From contig NZ_JAGYWA010000001.1 in NCBI RefSeq assembly GCF_018383905.1, forward strand, positions 763,518 through 827,517: a DNA stretch of 64,000 nt, written 5' to 3'. The notes below the pieces were generated by a model. That model made no database searches. It was not told the DNA's origin and saw only the letters and a program-made list of their open reading frames with translations. Source of the stretch: Flavobacterium branchiicola. Lineage in GTDB: Bacteria > Bacteroidota > Bacteroidia > Flavobacteriales > Flavobacteriaceae. The position numbers and the translations under genes are program-made. Below, in pieces: positions 17,185 through 25,912 of this stretch. Every line of letters starts with the position of its first letter. Positions within the stretch are counted from its first letter, which is position 1.

Positions 17185-17946
17185 ATGCTTGCAACTATAA
17201 ATCATAATAATCAAATAATAGAAATTGACTTATCAAAACCCATTGATATCTCAATTCCACTAACCAATACAGATGAAAATCCGATTGCCTGGTATATCGA
17301 AAAACCTTCCATTGAACCCGTAGTTTTTGGTGACTGGATTGGGAAAGTTTCTGAAGGAAAATCTTCGACTAATTTTAATAATATTTTCTTTAATCCGCAT
17401 GGGCATGGTACGCATACGGAATGTTTAGGACATATTACAAATGATTTTTACAGCATCAATCAATCGTTGAAACAGTTTTTCTTTACTGCGAAATTGATTA
17501 CGGTTGAACCTGAGAAAATTGGAGATGATTTGGTTATTACAAAAAATCAGATTGTAAACTTACTTACAGAAAAGACTGAGGCAATTATTATCAGAACACT
17601 TCCAAATCTGCTGGACAAAAAATCGAGAAAATATTCGAATACAAATCCGCCTTATTTATCTGAAGATGCTGCAATATTTATCCGCGAAAGCGAAATTAAG
17701 CATTTATTGATTGATTTGCCAAGTGTTGATAAAGAACATGACGAGGGAAAATTATTGGCTCATAAAGCGTTTTGGAATGTAAAAGACACCGTAAATCTAA
17801 ATGCTGATGCGAGATTAAACGCAACTATAACAGAAATGATTTATGTTCCAGACGAAATTGAAAATGGAAATTATATACTAAATCTCCAAATCGCTTCGTT
17901 TGAAAATGACGCAAGTCCAAGCAAGCCGATTTTATACAAGATTTAA
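17185..17946 (+). CDS. Cyclase-family (kynurenine formamidase-like) metal-dependent hydrolase
   Basis: 253 residues. The metal-binding block NPHGHGTHTECLGHI near residues 72-86 matches the HxGTHxDxPxH signature of the cyclase/KynB family, with E in place of the usual D. ILIDLPSVDKEHDEGKL-like sequence follows near 175. It likely hydrolyses an N-formyl or related amide. A diverged relic of this gene's 3' end is found again exactly 300 bases downstream (18190-18246). Confidence 0.82.
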   Translation: MLATINHNNQIIEIDLSKPIDISIPLTNTDENPIAWYIEKPSIEPVVFGDWIGKVSEGKSSTNFNNIFFNPHGHGTHTECLGHITNDFYSINQSLKQFFFTAKLITVEPEKIGDDLVITKNQIVNLLTEKTEAIIIRTLPNLLDKKSRKYSNTNPPYLSEDAAIFIRESEIKHLLIDLPSVDKEHDEGKLLAHKAFWNVKDTVNLNADARLNATITEMIYVPDEIENGNYILNLQIASFENDASPSKPILYKI

Positions 17947-17959
17947 AAAAGTTAGCCAC

Positions 17960-17991
17960 GACCCGAGCAATAGCGAACAGGCGAAGCAATT
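17960..17991. repeat. Dispersed 32-base element (GACCCGAG...AAGCAATT), copy 1
   Basis: Starts GACCCGAGCAATAGCGAACA and ends GGCGAAGCAATT. Nearly identical copies lie at 40376-40407 and 50866-50897, with a variant at 14326. Here it is inside the intergenic part of the cyclase-GNAT duplication. Confidence 0.8.
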
Positions 17992-18131
17992 GCACAAATT
18001 TTCGCGAATTTCTTTTTTATTTTGCCACTGATTAAAGGATTAAAAATGATTTAATCTGTGAGAATCTTTTTAATCTTTGCAAAAATAATTTGTGAAAATT
18101 TGTGTAATTTGTGGTTAAAAACCGACCCCCA

Positions 18132-18170
18132 ATGATAACAGTATCTACAGATAAAACAAAACTCGACGTT
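18132..18170 (+). pseudogene. 5' fragment of a second GNAT acetyltransferase gene
   Basis: Encodes MITVSTDKTKLDV, the same first 13 residues as the intact GNAT gene at 18418, with differences only at silent positions. The frame then runs into unrelated codons and a stop at about 18185. It is a relic: the rest of the gene is missing and the sequence passes into the tail of a cyclase gene copy. Confidence 0.8.
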
Positions 18171-18189
18171 CTTTTATACAGATAACAAA

Positions 18190-18246
18190 ATCGCTTCGTT
18201 TGAAAATGATGTGAGTCCGTCGAATCCTATTTTATATAAGATTTAA
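18190..18246 (+). pseudogene. 3' fragment of a second cyclase-family gene
   Basis: Reads IASFENDVSPSNPILYKI and stop, against IASFENDASPSKPILYKI at the end of the intact cyclase gene (17890-17946). The two differ at two amino acids and several silent sites. The GNAT fragment before it and the intact GNAT gene after it show that a tandem [cyclase-GNAT] duplication was later collapsed. The gap from 17947 to 18417 contains only these relics and repeats such as AATTTGTGAAAATTTGTG. Confidence 0.8.
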
Positions 18247-18417
18247 AAAAATCAACCACAAATTTCGCAAATTTTCACAAATTATTTTTTGCAACAGATT
18301 AAAGGATTAAAATGATTCTGTGAAAATCATTTTACCCCGATAGCTATCGGGAGTGGCAAAATATTAAAAAGAAATTTGTGAAAATTTGTGTAATTTGTGG
18401 CTAAAAAACAAACACCA

Positions 18418-18819
18418 ATGATTACCGTTTCTACAGATAAAACAAAACTCGACGTTCCGTTTATTCAGAACTTTTTAAAAGACATTTATTGGGCTGCAGG
18501 ACGAACAATGGAGGAAGTTCAACGCACAATCGATGCTTCGGTTTGTTTTGGAATTTATTTAGATGACAAACAAATTGGCTTTGCGCGCGTCATAACCGAT
18601 TATGTCGTTTTTGCTTATTTAATGGATGTATTTATTACTGAAGAACATCGCGGAAAAGGGTATTCCTCTATTTTAATTGAAACCATGATGAACGAACCAC
18701 AACTTCAGGAAGTTAAAATCTGGCGTTTGGCAACCAGCGATGCTCATTTTTTATATGAAAAATTCGGATTTACAAAACTGAATCATCCTGAAAAGATGAT
18801 GGAAAAAATCGTAAAATGA
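18418..18819 (+). CDS. GNAT-family N-acetyltransferase
   Basis: About 133 residues from ATG 18418. A GTG at 18397 would add 7 residues, but the relic copy at 18132 also begins at this ATG. Acetyl-CoA-binding motif A is MDVFITEEHRGKGYSSILIE, with the R/Q-x-x-G-x-G/A loop as RGKGYS near residues 79-84. The C-terminal strand-helix ends HFLYEKFGFTKL. Substrate unknown. It overlaps the DUF4260 gene by 4 bases. Confidence 0.88.
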   Translation: MITVSTDKTKLDVPFIQNFLKDIYWAAGRTMEEVQRTIDASVCFGIYLDDKQIGFARVITDYVVFAYLMDVFITEEHRGKGYSSILIETMMNEPQLQEVKIWRLATSDAHFLYEKFGFTKLNHPEKMMEKIVK

Positions 18820-19166
18820 ACACAATAATCAAACTCGAAGAAACTGCCTTATTTATTTTTGGAATCTATTTATTCAGTCTTTTAAACTTTGAATGGTGGT
18901 GGTTTTTGGTTTTAATTTTAGCGCCCGATTTGTCGATGATTGGTTATGCATTTGGAAATAAAGCCGGAGCGTTTTTATATAATGTGTTTCATCACAAAGG
19001 AATTGCAATTCTGCTTTATCTTTTAGGTTTATATTTTAAGAATGAATTGCTTCAGTTAGCCGGAATTATTTTATTTTCACATTCGGCAATGGATCGTATT
19101 TTTGGATACGGTCTTAAATATGAAAAAGGTTTTAAATACACACATTTAGGTGAAATTGGTAAATAG
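18816..19166 (+). CDS. DUF4260 family membrane protein
   Basis: 116 residues, about four membrane segments. Family features are FEWWWFLVLILAPDLSMIGYAFG near residues 25-47, NVFHHKG near 57, and HSAMDRIFGYGLKYEKGFKYTHLGEIG at the end. Integral membrane protein of unknown function. The start overlaps the stop of the acetyltransferase gene (ATGA), and the MmcQ-like gene starts 6 bases after it, forming a three-gene unit. Confidence 0.85.
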   Translation: MNTIIKLEETALFIFGIYLFSLLNFEWWWFLVLILAPDLSMIGYAFGNKAGAFLYNVFHHKGIAILLYLLGLYFKNELLQLAGIILFSHSAMDRIFGYGLKYEKGFKYTHLGEIGK

Positions 19167-19172
19167 ATAATT

Positions 19173-19544
19173 ATGAATTTAGAAACGTTTTACGAATATT
19201 GTCTTTCGAAAAAAGGAGCCAGCGAGCATTTTCCTTTTGATGAAGATATTTTGGTGTTTAAAGTGGGCGGGAAAATTTTTGCTTTATCTTCTTTAAAACA
19301 ATGGGAAAAAGAGGAAGCTTCCGTCAATTTAAAATGTGATCCAGACCGTGCACAGGAACTCAGAGCAGAATATGACGAAATAAAACCGGGTTTTCATATG
19401 AGTAAAGTACACTGGAATACCTTAGCTTTAAACGGAAATTTGCCTGATAAATTTGTAAAAGAACTTATAGACCATTCGTATGAATTGGTTTTCAAAAGTT
19501 TGACAAAGAAAATTCAAAATGAAATTATCGAATTAGAAAATTAG
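19173..19544 (+). CDS. MmcQ/YjbR family protein
   Basis: 123 residues. Typical MmcQ/YjbR features: YCLSKKGASEHFPFDEDILVFKVGGKIFAL at residues 8-37, VNLKCDPDRAQELRAEY near 50-66, and the late HMSKVHWNTLAL. The fold resembles a DNA-binding domain, but function is unproven. Last gene of the GNAT-DUF4260-MmcQ unit. Confidence 0.88.
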   Translation: MNLETFYEYCLSKKGASEHFPFDEDILVFKVGGKIFALSSLKQWEKEEASVNLKCDPDRAQELRAEYDEIKPGFHMSKVHWNTLALNGNLPDKFVKELIDHSYELVFKSLTKKIQNEIIELEN

Positions 19545-19626
19545 GCATTACATTTGTAGCGTCAGTAAAAAAACTTAGCGACTTAGTTCCGAGGTTTCGG
19601 AACAGTAACTTAGCAACTTAAAAAAA

Positions 19627-20343
19627 ATGAAAGAACAATTTAAAAAATTTCTGAACGAAGAACAAGATCCAAAAGCGATTGAAAAAATCACTTCAAAACT
19701 CACCGATTTATTGATGAAAGGCGAAGAAGTTGGATATATAGCAGTACAAAAAAAACCTGCAATAACTGTTTTTCCTGACAGTATAGTTTTAACTAATAAA
19801 AGAATTATCATTTGCAAACCTAAAAATCTTGGTCTTTCTATGGACTTCACAGATTATACCTGGGATGATATTGCAAGTACTTTTGTAAAAGAAAACATTT
19901 TAGGTTCTGAGTTTTCATTTGGTACAAAAACAGATTTAGCTGTTTCTATTGACTACATTCCGAAAATTCAGGCCAGAAAGATTTATACTTATGCTAAAGA
20001 GCAAATGGATTTATTGAAAAATCCAGTTACTGCAGGAGCACCGGTTCAGGAAGCTGCCATAATTGAAGAAGCTGTATACGAAGATGAAGCAGAAGACGAA
20101 ATTGAAGAAGTGGAAGCAGAAGAAGTAACCAGCTTTGCTGAAATTTTGCCAGCTGCTCCAGTTTACACTGAAACTTTCGAACCAATTCAGCCTCAGGCTC
20201 CAACGGGAGATCGTAAATTAAGTGATTTATCTAAAGAGGAACTTTTTGATAAATTACAGAATTACAAAAAACTTCTTGATAATGGTTTAATCATGCAAGG
20301 AGAATATGATGCTTATAAAAAAGAGATATTAAGTTACATGTAA
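19627..20343 (+). CDS. PH-domain protein with C-terminal SHOCT-like motif
   Basis: 238 residues, cytoplasmic. The N-terminal half (about 40-125) has the bacterial PH pattern ITVFPDSIVLTNKRIIICKP followed by DYTWDDIASTFVKENILGSEF. A glutamate-rich linker (about 140-180) leads to a C-terminal SHOCT-like segment, LSKEELFDKLQNYKKLLDNGLIMQGEYDAYKKEIL. Such proteins may regulate or tether other factors; no specific role can be given. A hairpin terminator follows. Confidence 0.75.
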   Translation: MKEQFKKFLNEEQDPKAIEKITSKLTDLLMKGEEVGYIAVQKKPAITVFPDSIVLTNKRIIICKPKNLGLSMDFTDYTWDDIASTFVKENILGSEFSFGTKTDLAVSIDYIPKIQARKIYTYAKEQMDLLKNPVTAGAPVQEAAIIEEAVYEDEAEDEIEEVEAEEVTSFAEILPAAPVYTETFEPIQPQAPTGDRKLSDLSKEELFDKLQNYKKLLDNGLIMQGEYDAYKKEILSYM

Positions 20344-20404
20344 TTTTTTAGTCTTAAAGTCAAAAGTCGAAAGTCTTAAAGTTTTTTCCTCTTTGTAAAT
20401 TATA

Positions 20405-20438
20405 AAAGCCAGAATAGTATTTTTCTATTTCTGGCTTT
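20405..20438. terminator. Bidirectional hairpin terminator
   Basis: AAAGCCAGAATAG at 20405-20417 pairs with CTATTTCTGGCTTT at 20425-20438 across a short loop, with T-rich flanks both ways. It separates the convergent PH-domain and DUF4407 genes. On both sides lie multiple copies of AAGTCGAAAGTC-like sequence and its complement (20350-20380 and 20464-20505), forming a larger inverted array. Confidence 0.75.
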
Positions 20439-20507
20439 ACTTTTTAAGTCTCTACTTCCAACTTTTAGACTTTCAGACTTTCGACTTTGGACTTTCGACT
20501 TTAAGAC

Positions 20508-21608
20508 TTACAAAGTCGCTTTCTGCTTTTCTACAAATTTATGTGATTGCAGTTCCAATAGTTCTTTTGCATTTTTTCGCTGTAAATCGTATAGTCCTCT
20601 ATCTTCGGCAATATCAGCATATACTTTATCATGCATTGTGGCACTGGTTTTAACTAATAATTCGCGTTGATATTTATTTTGTAATAAAGTCGCTTTCATC
20701 GCTGTTTCGGCTTCTTCCTGTTTGAAATCAAATTCTCCTTTTGGAGCCAGTAATTTGGCAATAATAGGCGAAGTTTCAATGGCTAAAAACAGCAACATTA
20801 TGAAAAATGACGGAAGCCAAGGCAATTTATTCAACGCATTGATGCGCGCCATCAAACCATCGAAACCTTCAATAATGGGCTGAGTTTGTGAAACTTTTTT
20901 ATCTAAATCGGCCTCTAATTGTTTGCCTGTTTTTTCTTTTTCAGCAATTTTAGCTTCGTTTGTTATTTTCAAAGCTTCAAGCTCTTTTAAAGATGCATCG
21001 TGTTTTTCACGTTTTTCCTTATAAACCGGACCTTTTCCTAGTTTTTTGGTTCCGGCAGTTCCTTCTGCTTCTGTTATATATGTAGAATATAAAGCATCTA
21101 CTTCTTTTTCTTTCTTTACAATATCTGCTTTTAATGTTGCAATATCCGCCTTGTTTTTATCTAAATCAGATTTGAAATAATTCCCAACTTGCTTTTTGTT
21201 GGCTAATTCCATTTCGTTTTTCTCTTTCAATAAAACAGTATTAATTTCTTTTTCAAAGATTTTAATTTCCAACGGTTTTGAAATTACAATAGCAATAATG
21301 ATTGCCAGTACAATACGCGGAGTAGCTTGTAGAAATTCGTCCATGAAACGATCTCTTTTCTTAATGGTAGAAACGATAAAACGATCCAGATTAAAAATCA
21401 ATAAACTCCAAACAAACCCGAAAATTAAAGCCGGATAAATAGAGTCGAAAACGGTAAAAAGCGCATAAGCACTGGCCAGAAAAGCCATAACTGCGGTAAA
21501 GAAAACGGTGGCGCCTATACCAACATATTTGGTTTGTTCACCTTCTGAACAACCTTCGAGGAGATCGCTGTCTGCTCCCGAACATAGGATAAAAAATTGT
21601 TTTAACAT
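20508..21608 (-). CDS. DUF4407 family membrane protein
   Basis: 366 residues. The N-terminal FFILCSGADSDLLEGCSEGEQTKYVGIG is the family signature. Membrane helices lie at about 30-55, 57-80 and 95-115, and a fourth near 268-288 (LPWLPSFFIMLLFLAIETSPIIAKL). A long coiled coil (about 125-250) separates them. This is the usual DUF4407 layout; function unknown. It is divergent from the TonB receptor gene. Confidence 0.88.
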   Translation of the reverse strand: MLKQFFILCSGADSDLLEGCSEGEQTKYVGIGATVFFTAVMAFLASAYALFTVFDSIYPALIFGFVWSLLIFNLDRFIVSTIKKRDRFMDEFLQATPRIVLAIIIAIVISKPLEIKIFEKEINTVLLKEKNEMELANKKQVGNYFKSDLDKNKADIATLKADIVKKEKEVDALYSTYITEAEGTAGTKKLGKGPVYKEKREKHDASLKELEALKITNEAKIAEKEKTGKQLEADLDKKVSQTQPIIEGFDGLMARINALNKLPWLPSFFIMLLFLAIETSPIIAKLLAPKGEFDFKQEEAETAMKATLLQNKYQRELLVKTSATMHDKVYADIAEDRGLYDLQRKNAKELLELQSHKFVEKQKATL

Positions 21609-21839
21609 GATTGATGATTTTTGATTGATTGATACGGCAAATTTAGCGCCAAAAAATTAATTATCAGGCAAATAGTTGATTTGTTTTTATTTGAGTCTAG
21701 ATTATTTAGGTTTAATAAATGTTACTTTAACATTAATAACTCTGCTTTTTATCCGGCTAATCATAACGTTATGTTAATTTTTTTCAACTCCTTTAATAAC
21801 ATAAAGGTTCTAGTTTCGCACCAAATCAAACTACACACC

Positions 21840-24650
21840 ATGAAAAAAATTTATTTATTAGTAACATTTATGCTATTGGCCTTTTCCGGTTATGCTCAAA
21901 AAGCAATAATTTCAGGAAAAGTATTAGATATTGACGATAAACTTCCTTTGCCTGGGGCGATGATTCAAATCGTTGGCGAAAACAAATACACGGTTTCAGA
22001 TTATAATGGCCGTTTTGAATTATTAAACATCAATACAGGAACTTATAAAGTAACTGTAAAATATATTGGATATACTGCCATTACACAAGATATAACTGTG
22101 GAGCAAGGTAAAAACAACATAATCGATTTTGCGCTTAAAACTTCGGGAACTGAGTTAAATGAAGTAGTTGTTGGAGACATCTTAAAAGGTCAGGCCAAAG
22201 CGCTGAATCAGCAAAAAAACAACAAAAATATTGGGAACGTTATTTCATCTGACCAAGTTGGACGTTTTCCTGATGCTAATGTTGGAGATGCCTTAAAACG
22301 TGTTCCGGGAATTACTATGCAGAATGATCAGGGTGAAGCGCGTAACATTATTATTAGAGGTTTGGCTCCTTCTTTGAACTCTGTTACTTTAAATGGTGAC
22401 CGTATTCCATCAGCTGAAGGAGATAACAGAAATGTTCAAATGGATTTGATTCCGTCTGATATGATTTCGACTATCGAAGTAAACAAAACACTTACCTCAG
22501 ATATGGATGCTGATGCGATTGGAGGTTCTGTAAACTTAATTACAAGAGCAACTCCAAATGGCGAAAGAATATCTGCAACACTTGCCGGAGGTTATTTGCC
22601 AATTCGCGAACATGCCTCTTATACTGCTGGTTTAGTGTATGGAAATCGTTTTTTCGACAATAAACTTGGAGCAGTTTTCAGCGGATCATATAATAATGTA
22701 GATTACGGATCTGATAACATTGAAAACGAATGGGTAAAAGATGATTTCGGAAACGAATATTTACAAGCTTCAGAAATTAGAAAGTATGATGTACAACGTA
22801 TTCGTCGTAGTGGTTCTATTGCTTTAGATTATAAATTTGACGAAAACAATACCATTTTTGCTAATGCCATTTATAACTGGAGAGACGATAGAGAAAACCG
22901 TTTCAGAACTACTTATGATGATATTGAACCAATTTACAATGGCGAAGAAATCACCGGTTTTGAAGGTCGTGTAAAACGTCAGACAAAAGGTGGAGTTGAC
23001 AACAACAGAAACAAAAACAGAAGATTAGAAGATCAGCGTGTTCAGAATTATTCTATTCGTGGAGAACATTTAATCAGTTCCAAACTGGATCTTGACTGGT
23101 CAGCAAATTATGCAAAAGCAAGAGAATATCGTCCGGGAGAACGTTATATCGAATACCGTCAAAAAGGTTTAGATATAGTTGAAGATTTATCTGATTTGAG
23201 ATTTCCTTTGGTTACAACAAGCGGAGAATCTTTAGACAAATTCAAATTTGATTCGGTTACAGAAAATACGGATGATACAAGTGAAAGTGAATTTGGAGCA
23301 AAAGTAAATATCCGTTTTCCTTTCTCTGTAATTGCTGGAGAAAAAGGAAGATTAAGAACAGGTCTTAGACTTCGTTTAAAAGAAAAAGAAAGAAACAATT
23401 CATTCTATTCTTACGAACCTCTTAATGATGCAATGGAATTATTATCTGAAGTTCCAACTAGTTATTACGATGGGAAAAACTTTAATCCGGGAAGTAAATA
23501 TGTACCGGGAACATTTGCTTCGGCTGCATTCTTAGGAAGTTTAGACTTAAACAATCCTGCATTATTTGACAAAGAATCAGACCCGGCAGAATTCTTAGCA
23601 GTAAACTACAATGCAAAAGAGAGTATTTATGCTGCTTATGTAAGATGGGATCAGGATTTTAACGATAAACTTTCAATGGTTTTAGGTTTCCGTATGGAGA
23701 ATACTCATATTGATTATACCGGAAATCGTGTTTTGGATGAAGAAGAATTAGAAAGCCAGATCAATACGAAAAACTCGTACACGAATTTATTGCCAAGTAT
23801 CTCTTTTCAATATAATGCGACAAAAGATTTAGTTTTAAGGGCAGCTGCAACAACAGCTTTGGCAAGACCAAATTATTATGCATTGGCTCCTTATGTAAAC
23901 AATATTGCTGCCGATAAAGAAATTACAGCCGGAAACCCGGATCTTGATGCAACATACTCATACAATTATGATTTCATGGCCGAGAATTATTTCAAATCTG
24001 TTGGTTTGATTTCCGGAGGTGTTTTCTACAAAAAATTACATGATTTCATTTACAACTACAGCGACAATCAATATACTGATGCGAAATTTGCAGCCGATTT
24101 TCCTAATCAGGTAAATCCAATTCCTGCGGGAGAAAACTGGTCCTTCTTACAATCAAGAAATGGTGACACGGTAGATGTTTACGGTTTTGAGGTAGCTTTT
24201 CAACGTCAGTTAGATTTCTTGCCAGGAAAATTCCTTAAAGGTTTTGGCATCTATTTAAACTATACTTACACAAAATCGAAAGCAAAAGGTATTGCTGATG
24301 AAGATGGAAATGAAAGAAACGATATCAGTCTTCCGGGAACAACTCCACACATGTTTAATGGTTCATTATCTTGGGAAAACAAACGTTTTTCTGCAAGGGT
24401 TTCAACCAACTTTACTTCAGATTATTTAGATGAATTAGGTTCTGAATCTTACAAAGACAGTTATTATGACAAGCAATTTTTCTTAGATGCAAATGCTTCT
24501 TATAAAATCACACCAAAATTGCGTCTTTTTGCAGAAGCGAATAACTTAACCAATCAGCCTTTACGTTATTATCAAGGTGTTGAAGCGCATACAAAACAAG
24601 CTGAATATTACCAGGCACGTTATAATTTCGGATTGAAACTGGACTTGTAA
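21840..24650 (+). CDS. TonB-dependent receptor, probably phytate-linked
   Basis: About 936 residues from ATG 21840, chosen because a signal peptide follows (MKKIYLLVTFMLLAFSGYAQ); the open frame extends 53 codons upstream without one. A CarboxypepD_reg domain (IISGKVLDIDDKLPLPGAMI to residue about 105) precedes a plug (VGDALKRVPGITMQNDQG, NIIIRGLAPSLNSVTLNGDR, DADAIGGSVNLIT). The outer-membrane beta-barrel ends in the aromatic-rich YYQARYNFGLKLDL. It imports a ligand across the outer membrane using TonB energy. A phytase lipoprotein gene follows 76 bases later, so the ligand is likely inositol phosphate or its product. Confidence 0.9.
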   Translation: MKKIYLLVTFMLLAFSGYAQKAIISGKVLDIDDKLPLPGAMIQIVGENKYTVSDYNGRFELLNINTGTYKVTVKYIGYTAITQDITVEQGKNNIIDFALKTSGTELNEVVVGDILKGQAKALNQQKNNKNIGNVISSDQVGRFPDANVGDALKRVPGITMQNDQGEARNIIIRGLAPSLNSVTLNGDRIPSAEGDNRNVQMDLIPSDMISTIEVNKTLTSDMDADAIGGSVNLITRATPNGERISATLAGGYLPIREHASYTAGLVYGNRFFDNKLGAVFSGSYNNVDYGSDNIENEWVKDDFGNEYLQASEIRKYDVQRIRRSGSIALDYKFDENNTIFANAIYNWRDDRENRFRTTYDDIEPIYNGEEITGFEGRVKRQTKGGVDNNRNKNRRLEDQRVQNYSIRGEHLISSKLDLDWSANYAKAREYRPGERYIEYRQKGLDIVEDLSDLRFPLVTTSGESLDKFKFDSVTENTDDTSESEFGAKVNIRFPFSVIAGEKGRLRTGLRLRLKEKERNNSFYSYEPLNDAMELLSEVPTSYYDGKNFNPGSKYVPGTFASAAFLGSLDLNNPALFDKESDPAEFLAVNYNAKESIYAAYVRWDQDFNDKLSMVLGFRMENTHIDYTGNRVLDEEELESQINTKNSYTNLLPSISFQYNATKDLVLRAAATTALARPNYYALAPYVNNIAADKEITAGNPDLDATYSYNYDFMAENYFKSVGLISGGVFYKKLHDFIYNYSDNQYTDAKFAADFPNQVNPIPAGENWSFLQSRNGDTVDVYGFEVAFQRQLDFLPGKFLKGFGIYLNYTYTKSKAKGIADEDGNERNDISLPGTTPHMFNGSLSWENKRFSARVSTNFTSDYLDELGSESYKDSYYDKQFFLDANASYKITPKLRLFAEANNLTNQPLRYYQGVEAHTKQAEYYQARYNFGLKLDL

Positions 24651-24726
24651 AATACAATTTTCAAAAATTCTTAAATTAGGCAGTGTTTAGCGCTCTGTCT
24701 AATTGCATTAAAATATAGATAACACA

Positions 24727-25785
24727 ATGAAAAATAAATCTTTAATAGCTTTTTTACTTTTAAGCCTTTCCTTCACCGCTTGTAAGGATGATAAATTAGC
24801 GCCAGTTGCAGCAAATGCTGTAAAACCAACAACGGTTACGGAAGCTTTGCCACACGATACTGATGATCCTTCTATTTGGATTCATCCAACTGATGCTTCA
24901 AAAAGTATTATTGTGGGAACTGATAAAGACACCGATGGTGGCTTGTATGCTTTTGATTTAAAGGGAAAAATTATAGCAAAATCTGAAGTTCTAAAACGTC
25001 CGAATAATGTTGATATCGCTTACGGATTAGTTATAGACGGGAAAAAAACAGATATCGCAGTAACTACAGAACGCGAAACCAATAAAATAAGAATTTTTAG
25101 TTTACCTGATTTAAAAGCTATTGATAATGGCGGGATTCCGGTTTTTGAAGGTGAAGATTTACGCGACCCGATGGGAATTGCATTGTACACACGCCCAAGC
25201 GACAAGAAGATTTTTGCTATCGTAGGAAGAAAATCAGGTCCGTCAGGAAGTTATTTATGGCAATATGAACTTTCGGGTTCTGGTAAAAATGCGGTTGCAA
25301 AAGTAGTTCGCAAATTTGGAGCTTACAGTGGCAAAAAAGAAATTGAGGCGATTGCGGTTGATAATGAATTAGGAACTGTTTTGTATTGTGACGAACAATT
25401 CGGAATCAGAAAATATAAAGCGGATCCAGCTTTAAACGATAATAAAGAATTAGCTCTTTTTGGACAAAAAGATTTTAAAGCTGATAATGAAGGAATTGCT
25501 ATTTACAAAAAAACGGATTCTACAGGATATATTCTAGTTTCGAATCAACAGGCAAATTCTTTTATGGTTTACCCAAGAGAAGGTGCAAAAGGAAATCCAA
25601 ACAGTTATCCTTTATTGGCTGAAGTTCCAACTTCTACAGTAGAATGTGATGGTGCAGATGTTACAAGCCTAAATTTAGGAGGAGATTATAAAAATGGGCT
25701 TTTTGTAGCGATGAGCAACGGAATGACTTTTCATTACTATGCCTGGGATTTAATTCAAAAACGCATAGACGAAGCTAAAAAGTAA
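24727..25785 (+). CDS. Beta-propeller phytase, lipoprotein
   Basis: 352 residues. Lipoprotein signal MKNKSLIAFLLLSLSFTACK with the lipid cysteine at 19. The catalytic region shows HDTDDPSIWIHPTD (the DDPA/SIW motif of beta-propeller phytases), GTDKDTDGGLYAFDL, RPNNVDIAYG, IEAIAVDNELGTVLYCDEQFGI and DNEGIAIY, all acidic calcium-site motifs. It releases phosphate from phytate at the cell surface. It is paired with the receptor upstream, a common phosphate-acquisition arrangement in Flavobacteriia. Confidence 0.9.
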   Translation: MKNKSLIAFLLLSLSFTACKDDKLAPVAANAVKPTTVTEALPHDTDDPSIWIHPTDASKSIIVGTDKDTDGGLYAFDLKGKIIAKSEVLKRPNNVDIAYGLVIDGKKTDIAVTTERETNKIRIFSLPDLKAIDNGGIPVFEGEDLRDPMGIALYTRPSDKKIFAIVGRKSGPSGSYLWQYELSGSGKNAVAKVVRKFGAYSGKKEIEAIAVDNELGTVLYCDEQFGIRKYKADPALNDNKELALFGQKDFKADNEGIAIYKKTDSTGYILVSNQQANSFMVYPREGAKGNPNSYPLLAEVPTSTVECDGADVTSLNLGGDYKNGLFVAMSNGMTFHYYAWDLIQKRIDEAKK

Positions 25786-25798
25786 TTTTTTTTTTTGA

Positions 25799-25853
25799 GG
25801 TTTTCAGTCGCGGCGTCAGTGTTCTATTTATTTTTTTTTTGCGACTGAAAACC
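25799..25853. repeat. 13-bp inverted repeat after the phytase gene
   Basis: GGTTTTCAGTCGC at 25799-25811 and its exact complement at 25841-25853, enclosing a 29-base loop that ends in a T run. It lies just before a second hairpin. Confidence 0.7.
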
Positions 25854-25857
25854 AAAC

Positions 25858-25889
25858 AAAAAAAGCTGTTCAAATTGAACAGCTTTTTT
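25858..25889. terminator. Bidirectional terminator between phytase and pckA
   Basis: AAAAAGCTGTTC and GAACAGCTTTTT pair around AAATT. The A run before and T run after serve both converging genes. Confidence 0.85.
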
Positions 25890-25912
25890 AATTTTGAATT
25901 AGTAATTGCCCC

